Below, piece after piece: positions 60,020-64,000 of a DNA stretch of 64,000 nt; within the stretch, counting starts at the first letter, position 1; the number at the start of each line of letters is the position of its first letter. A program made the position numbers and the translations under genes. The DNA is from Phytohabitans sp036906915. Lineage in GTDB: Bacteria > Actinomycetota > Actinomycetes > Mycobacteriales > Micromonosporaceae. The stretch is from the NCBI RefSeq assembly GCF_036906915.1, contig NZ_JBAKHX010000020.1:1-64000 (forward strand). Reading direction: 5' to 3'. The notes beneath the pieces are model-generated. The model did not search any database and had not been told where the DNA came from. It worked only from the letters and a program-made list of their open reading frames with translations.

Positions 60020-60873
60020 CGGACGGGCCGCGGGGTAGCGGGGTGGTTGCCGGCGTTGACCAGCTCGGCCACGGCGTCGCGGGGGCTCTTCTGGGTTACC
60101 AGGCCCTCACCCACCAGGACCGCGTCGGCGCCCGCCGAGGCGTACCGGATGAGGTCGTGCGGACCCCGCACGCCCGACTCGGCGATCTTGACGACGCTGC
60201 TGGGCAGCCCGGGGGCGATCCGCTCGAACACCGACCGGTCGACCTCCAGCGTGCGCAGGTCACGGGCGTTGACGCCGATCACCTGCGCACCGGCCTCCAG
60301 TGCGCGGTCGGCTTCTTCTTCGGTGTGCACCTCGACCAGGGCGGTCATGCCCAGCGACTCGATGCGCTCCAGCAGGCCGACGAGCACGTTCTGCTCCAGG
60401 GCGGCCACGATCAGCAACACCAGGTCGGCGCCGTGCGCCCGCGCCTCGTGCACCTGGTAGCTGGACACGATGAAGTCCTTGCGCAGGACCGGCACGTCGA
60501 CGGCGGCGCGCACGGACACGAGGTCTTCGATCGACCCGCCGAACCACCGCCCCTCGGTGAGCACGCTGATGCACCGGGCGCCGCCGGACGCGTACTCGGT
60601 CGCCAGGTCTGCCGGGTCCGGGATCTCGGCGAGCTGCCCCTTGGAGGGGGACGACCGCTTCACCTCGGCGATCACCGCGACGCCCGGCTTGCGCAGCGCG
60701 GCGTACGCGTCGCGCGCCGGCGGTGCCGCGGCGGCCAGCTCCTTAACCCGCTCCAGCGAGACCTGTCGTTGTCGCTGCTCGACGTCCTCGCGCACTCCAG
60801 CGAGAATCTCGTCGAGCACACTCACGGATGGCCGGGTGCCATCGTCATCCGCGCTTGCATGCTCAGCAGTCAC
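60016..60873 (-). CDS. trpC: Indole-3-glycerol-phosphate synthase
   Basis: Closes the indole ring from CdRP, 285 aa. Catalytic Lys in VIAEVKRSSPSKG, second Lys in VLRKDFIVSSYQVHEARAHGAD, Glu in TALVEVHTEEEADRAL, and phosphate loop AESGVRGPHDLIRY, GEGLV. GTG 60873 has AAAGGGGAG 7 nt upstream and adds about 16 residues (AEHASADDDGTRPS) to the usual start VSVLDEILAGVRED, whose own GTG lacks a ribosome site. ATGA overlap with trpB downstream. Confidence 0.95.
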   Translation of the reverse strand: MTAEHASADDDGTRPSVSVLDEILAGVREDVEQRQRQVSLERVKELAAAAPPARDAYAALRKPGVAVIAEVKRSSPSKGQLAEIPDPADLATEYASGGARCISVLTEGRWFGGSIEDLVSVRAAVDVPVLRKDFIVSSYQVHEARAHGADLVLLIVAALEQNVLVGLLERIESLGMTALVEVHTEEEADRALEAGAQVIGVNARDLRTLEVDRSVFERIAPGLPSSVVKIAESGVRGPHDLIRYASAGADAVLVGEGLVTQKSPRDAVAELVNAGNHPATPRPVR

Positions 60874-60992
60874 CAACGGACTCCCCTTTCCGGGTGTCAT
60901 TCGCCCGATGCTAGGCGTCGCCACGGAATAGTTGGAGTCCGGGGTATGGCAACCCTCACCCCGTGGACTGCGGCATAATGCCCGGCCGCCCG

Positions 60993-61250
60993 CTACGAGG
61001 GCGTCACCGTGGGCGACGGCGCGCAGGTGGGCAGCGGCAGCTGCGGCCACGCGGTCGGCAGCGGGAGGTCGGTCGGCACCCCGCTCGGCAACGGCGTCGG
61101 CACCGGCCACGCGGGTAGCGCGATGCATGTCGGCACGGGCCACAGCGTCGGTACGGGCTGCTCAGGGGCAGCGGGAGCCGGACCGGCGAGGGCGATGAGG
61201 CCCGCGGCCGCGACAGCCGCGGTGGCGATGGGAAGCACGATCCGCTTCAT
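60993..61250 (-). CDS. Small secreted Pro-rich protein
   Basis: Predicted exported peptide of 85 aa, unrecognised. Sec signal MKRIVLPIATAAVAAAGLIALAGPAPAA, then a mature part of about 57 residues built from repeated (L/A)W-P-V-P-T and PLPT/PSP patterns, with two Cys and three Trp. ATG 61250 follows GGGAGG. It lies 119 bp upstream of trpC on the same strand, between trpC and the Trp-associated membrane protein. Trp content invites an attenuation idea, but the signal peptide and length argue against a leader peptide. It might be a cell-wall or extracellular linker-like peptide. Confidence 0.65.
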   Translation of the reverse strand: MKRIVLPIATAAVAAAGLIALAGPAPAAPEQPVPTLWPVPTCIALPAWPVPTPLPSGVPTDLPLPTAWPQLPLPTCAPSPTVTPS

Positions 61251-61461
61251 CAACCTCCCTGTTGGGGCGTTGCGGCGCTAATACCCACGAAACCGACCTT
61301 AGACACATTTCGGTGTGACGAGCATGGCGTTGCCGATACGGCCCGGGGACCGGAGAGTTGACGGTGCGGTCACCACCCCGAAACACGCCCCGCGCAGGCT
61401 GGTTATCGGGCAAACTATTCGACGGCGCCCCAACCGGTTTGATCATTTGCGGAGCGAAGCC

Positions 61462-61728
61462 ATGAACACACCCGAGAGCGGTTTCGTCGCCCTCCCCCGC
61501 ACGGTTCTCTCCATGGCGGTCGGCGTCATCGACACGGTCGAGCGGGCCGTCGTCGGCGAAGACCGCATTCGCACCGCCCGCGGCAACGCCTGGGAGGCCG
61601 TCTGCGCCGACCGTGCCCGGGCCGACCGCATCGCCGAGATCCGCCGGCAGCTCAGTCAGCGCAGCGTCGGGTCTTCGCCCCGGTCGAGCGCGTCCCAGTC
61701 CGAGGTCGCGACGGGCGCGCGCTCGTAA
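61462..61728 (+). CDS. Small conserved-looking protein of unknown function
   Basis: 88 aa, unrecognised. Amphipathic N-terminal region GFVALPRTVLSMAVGVIDTVERAV, then a helical, Arg/Ala-rich middle (RADRIAEIRRQLSQ) and a Ser-rich tail. ATG 61462 is preceded by GGAGCG; longer upstream starts lack support. Its 3' end overlaps the convergent Trp membrane-protein gene by 73 bp. Location inside the trp cluster but on the opposite strand. Confidence 0.6.
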   Translation: MNTPESGFVALPRTVLSMAVGVIDTVERAVVGEDRIRTARGNAWEAVCADRARADRIAEIRRQLSQRSVGSSPRSSASQSEVATGARS

Positions 61729-62129
61729 CGCGTACCAAGGCTCGGCCATCGGCCGCCGCGCACGACGGCGAGCGCGCCGCCGGCGACGAGCGCCACCCCG
61801 CCTGCTACGCAGGCCAAAGGCCAACCGATGGCATCGCTCAGACCAAGCGCCCCGCCGGTCGCCACTCCAGCACCGTTCAGAAGCAGCAGTACGCCCAGCC
61901 ACCTGCGCGCCCGCCCTTTGGTGGCCACCATGGCCCCTGCCCCAGCCAGTCCCACCAGTGCGAGCGCCGGCAGCAGACCGCCACCGTCGTGAGCCGTGCG
62001 GGTCGCCGGCAGCGGCGCCGGGCGAGGCACCACCTCGACCCACCACGTGCGGGTCGCCGCGAAGAGCGCCAGCCCGGCGCCGGCGGCGCACAACAGCACC
62101 GCGAGGCTCAACTCCCGCCGAGTGTTCAT
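61656..62129 (-). CDS. Tryptophan biosynthesis-associated membrane protein
   Basis: Membrane protein of 157 aa with four helices (about residues 8-25, 48-68, 78-98, 105-122) and the conserved start RELSLAVLLCAAGAGLALFAATRTWW. It matches the actinobacterial Trp_oprn_chp family, always near trpE and of unknown biochemical role. ATG 62129 overlaps the trpE stop (ATGA), so it is translationally coupled to trpE. Confidence 0.9.
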   Translation of the reverse strand: MNTRRELSLAVLLCAAGAGLALFAATRTWWVEVVPRPAPLPATRTAHDGGGLLPALALVGLAGAGAMVATKGRARRWLGVLLLLNGAGVATGGALGLSDAIGWPLACVAGGVALVAGGALAVVRGGRWPSLGTRYERAPVATSDWDALDRGEDPTLR

Positions 62130-63667
62130 CGTGCTGGCTTCAGCGTCTCCGCGGCCGCGATGGCGGCGAGCACGGCGGCCGCCTTGCTCTGCGTCTCACG
62201 CTCCTCGGCGAGCGGGTCCGAGTCGGCCACGATCCCCGCGCCAGCCTGCACGTAAGCCCGGCCGCCCCGGAGCAGCGCCGTGCGGATCGCGATCGCCATG
62301 TCCAGGTCGCCGCCGAACCCGAAGTACCCGACCGTGCCGCCGTAGAGTCCCCGGCGGGTCGGCTCCAGCTCCTCGATGATCTCCATGGCGCGGACCTTGG
62401 GCGCGCCGGAGAGCGTGCCCGCCGGGAACGTCGCGGCGAGCGCGTCGAACGCCGTCTGATCTTCGCGCAGCTCACCAACGACGGTCGAGACAATGTGCAT
62501 GACGTGGCTGTACCGCTCGATCATCGCGAACTCGGGCACCTCCACGGTGCCCGGCCGGCAGACCCGGCCCAGGTCGTTGCGGCCCAGGTCGACCAGCATG
62601 ACGTGCTCCGACCGCTCCTTCGGGTCGCCGATCAGCTCGGTGGCCAGCGCGCCGTCCTGCTCCGGGGTCACGCCCCGCGGCCGGGTGCCGGCGATGGGAT
62701 GAAGAAGTGCCCGCCTCGCTGTGCCTCCAGTGCCACCCGTGACCTTCAAGTGTGCCTCCGGCGACGAGCCCACGATGTCGAACCCGTCGAACCGCAGCAG
62801 GTACATGTACGGGCTCGGGTTGGTGGTGCGCAGCACCCGGTAGACGTCGAGCGGGTCGGCGGTGGTCTCCCGCTCGAACCGCTGGGCCACCACGATCTGA
62901 AAGCACTCGCCGGCCCGGATGGCCTCCTTGGCCGTCTCGACCGCCTTCGGATACGCGCCGGGATCGGTGCGGCTCACCACGTCGCCCAGCCCCGCACTCT
63001 CCACAGTGGAGATCATCGGCGGGATCGGGCGGGACAGCGCCGTCGTCATCGCGTCGAGCCGGCCCACCGCGTGGTGGTACGCGGCCACGCGATCGGCGTC
63101 GGTGGCGCGCTCGGGAAGGATCGCGTTCGCCACCAGGATCGCCGAACCGTCGAAATGGTCGAGCACCACCAGGTCGGTCGCCAGCATCATGCCCAGCTCG
63201 GGCAGGCCGATGTCGTCGTCGGCGATGCTCGGCAGCCGCTCGAACCGGCGCACCAGGTCATAGCTCAGATATCCCACCATGCCGCCGGTCAGCGGGGGCA
63301 GGCCGTCAACGGCCGTGTCGCCGGTCAGCGCCGCGACCGTCTCGCGCAGCACCGCCACCGGATCGCCCCCGGTGGGCAGCCCCGCTGGCGGCGTGCCCAG
63401 CCACTGCGCACGCCCGTCACGCTCCACCAGCGTGGCGGCGCTGCGCACACCGACGAACGAGTACCGCGACCAGGCCGTACCCGCCGAGCCCGCGCCCTGC
63501 TCGGCCGACTCCAGCAGGAACGTGCCCGGGCCGCCGGCCAGCTTCCGGTAAACCCCCACCGGGGTCTCGCCGTCGGCCAGCAGCCGCCGCGTCACCGGCA
63601 CCACCCGGCGAGTGGCCGCCAATTCGCCAAACCCGCTCTCGTCAGGGCTCACAGCACCGGTCGTCAT
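62126..63667 (-). CDS. trpE: Anthranilate synthase component I
   Basis: Converts chorismate and ammonia to anthranilate, 513 aa. The feedback-site LLES motif is present (TFLLESAEQG), with PPLTGGMVGYLSYD. Catalytic motifs: GECFQIVVAQRF, NPSPYMYLLRF, PIAGTRPRG, DLGRNDLGRV, THLSG-like FPAGTLSGAPKVRAMEII and the C-terminal GAGIVADSDPLAEERET. No glutaminase partner (trpG) is adjacent. ATG 63667 overlaps the hisI stop (ATGA); an earlier start would lie inside hisI. Confidence 0.98.
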   Translation of the reverse strand: MTTGAVSPDESGFGELAATRRVVPVTRRLLADGETPVGVYRKLAGGPGTFLLESAEQGAGSAGTAWSRYSFVGVRSAATLVERDGRAQWLGTPPAGLPTGGDPVAVLRETVAALTGDTAVDGLPPLTGGMVGYLSYDLVRRFERLPSIADDDIGLPELGMMLATDLVVLDHFDGSAILVANAILPERATDADRVAAYHHAVGRLDAMTTALSRPIPPMISTVESAGLGDVVSRTDPGAYPKAVETAKEAIRAGECFQIVVAQRFERETTADPLDVYRVLRTTNPSPYMYLLRFDGFDIVGSSPEAHLKVTGGTGGTARRALLHPIAGTRPRGVTPEQDGALATELIGDPKERSEHVMLVDLGRNDLGRVCRPGTVEVPEFAMIERYSHVMHIVSTVVGELREDQTAFDALAATFPAGTLSGAPKVRAMEIIEELEPTRRGLYGGTVGYFGFGGDLDMAIAIRTALLRGGRAYVQAGAGIVADSDPLAEERETQSKAAAVLAAIAAAETLKPAR

Positions 63668-64000
63668 GCGGGACTCCCCTGCTTCGCGGGCAACTCGGTG
63701 AAGAAACACGTGCGAGCGCCCGTGTGGCACGCGGCGCCGACCTGCTCGACGCTCACCAGCACCGTGTCGCCGTCACAGTCCAGCGCCACCGACCTCACGT
63801 ACTGGTGGTGCCCCGACGTCGCGCCCTTCACCCAGTACTCCTGGCGGCTGCGCGACCAGTAGGTCGCCCGGCCCGTCGTGAGCGTGCGGTGCAGCGCCTC
63901 GTCGTCCATCCACGCCATCATCAACACCTCGCCGGTGCTGTGCTCTCGGACGATCGCGGCCACGAGGCCGTCGTCGTTGCGCCGAAGCCGGCTGGCGACG
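63664..64000 (-). CDS. hisI: Phosphoribosyl-AMP cyclohydrolase (5' part outside window)
   Basis: Histidine biosynthesis enzyme that opens the adenine ring of PR-AMP. The visible 112 residues include RNDDGLVAAIVREHSTGEVLMMAWMDDEALHRTL, TGRATYWSRSRQEYWVKGATSGHHQ, and the zinc/magnesium site DCDGDTVLVSVEQVGAACHTGARTCFF. Reading continues in frame to the window edge (SRLRRNDDGLV), so the start lies beyond 64000; the GTG at 63963 is internal. Its stop overlaps trpE (ATGA). Confidence 0.96.
   Translation of the reverse strand, partial: VASRLRRNDDGLVAAIVREHSTGEVLMMAWMDDEALHRTLTTGRATYWSRSRQEYWVKGATSGHHQYVRSVALDCDGDTVLVSVEQVGAACHTGARTCFFTELPAKQGSPA

Noticed and set aside
60993..61250. Tryptophan attenuator leader peptide upstream of trpC
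   Set aside because: The frame is 85 codons with a Sec signal and scattered, non-adjacent Trp codons, and no alternating terminator/antiterminator was visible.

Overview
The window is about 70% G+C, with GTG/TTG starts, many 4-bp ATGA stop-start overlaps and several apparently leaderless genes. It looks like a chromosomal segment of a filamentous actinobacterium, most likely of the family Micromonosporaceae. That placement is inferred from gene content and order (hisI-trpE-Trp membrane protein-trpC-trpB-trpA-lgt, gltBD, SARP regulator, many LacI/ROK sugar regulators). I see no rRNA, tRNA, CRISPR array, transposase or phage gene.

Layout. 1-5.7 kb: a MacAB-type ABC export operon (permease, ATPase, adaptor, lipoprotein) divergent from a two-component system. 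5.6-16.7 kb: mixed metabolism and regulation (PEP mutase-like lyase, AhpD-like protein, MocR regulator, L-arabinose isomerase, acetyltransferase, LacI + MFS pair, ROK kinase, DHA2-type drug exporter, nitronate monooxygenase). 16.8-22.3 kb: two secreted proteins (one a sialidase), an FAD oxidoreductase, and an ohrR-ohr-reductase operon for organic peroxide defence. 22.6-35.4 kb: a plant-polysaccharide utilisation region with GH42 beta-galactosidase, secreted trypsin-like protease, sugar ABC importer without its own ATPase, divergent ROK repressor, GH3 glycosidase behind three LacI-type operators, and its LacI repressor. 35.4-44 kb: TauE/SafE exporter, Rrf2 regulator, TesB thioesterase, pyruvate kinase, then a complete PEP-driven dihydroxyacetone kinase (HPr, DhaM, DhaK, DhaL, EI) and a shortened P-loop kinase. 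44.4-57.6 kb: gltD-gltB, acetyltransferase, large SARP/NB-ARC/TPR regulator, FAD monooxygenase, lgt and a NUDIX hydrolase. 57.6-64 kb: trpA, trpB, trpC, trpE, associated small proteins, and hisI running off the end.

How they work together. Secreted and cytosolic glycosidases plus the importer feed sugars to araA and central metabolism. The Dha phosphorelay draws its phosphate from PEP, the substrate of the neighbouring pyruvate kinase. gltBD and the trp/his genes form an amino-acid biosynthesis block.

The most unusual content is non-coding. Eight copies of a 76-bp asymmetric palindromic element (three GATCAAGG words at fixed spacing plus 22-bp inverted arms) lie between genes. Seven of the eight point the same end at a neighbouring gene's stop codon, and several are flanked by private GC-rich short tandem repeats. 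A second family of three two-stem hairpins with compensatory stem changes sits inside the trp operon, and its sequence supplies the last 17 codons of trpA. All coordinates were read by hand, and no database search was possible.
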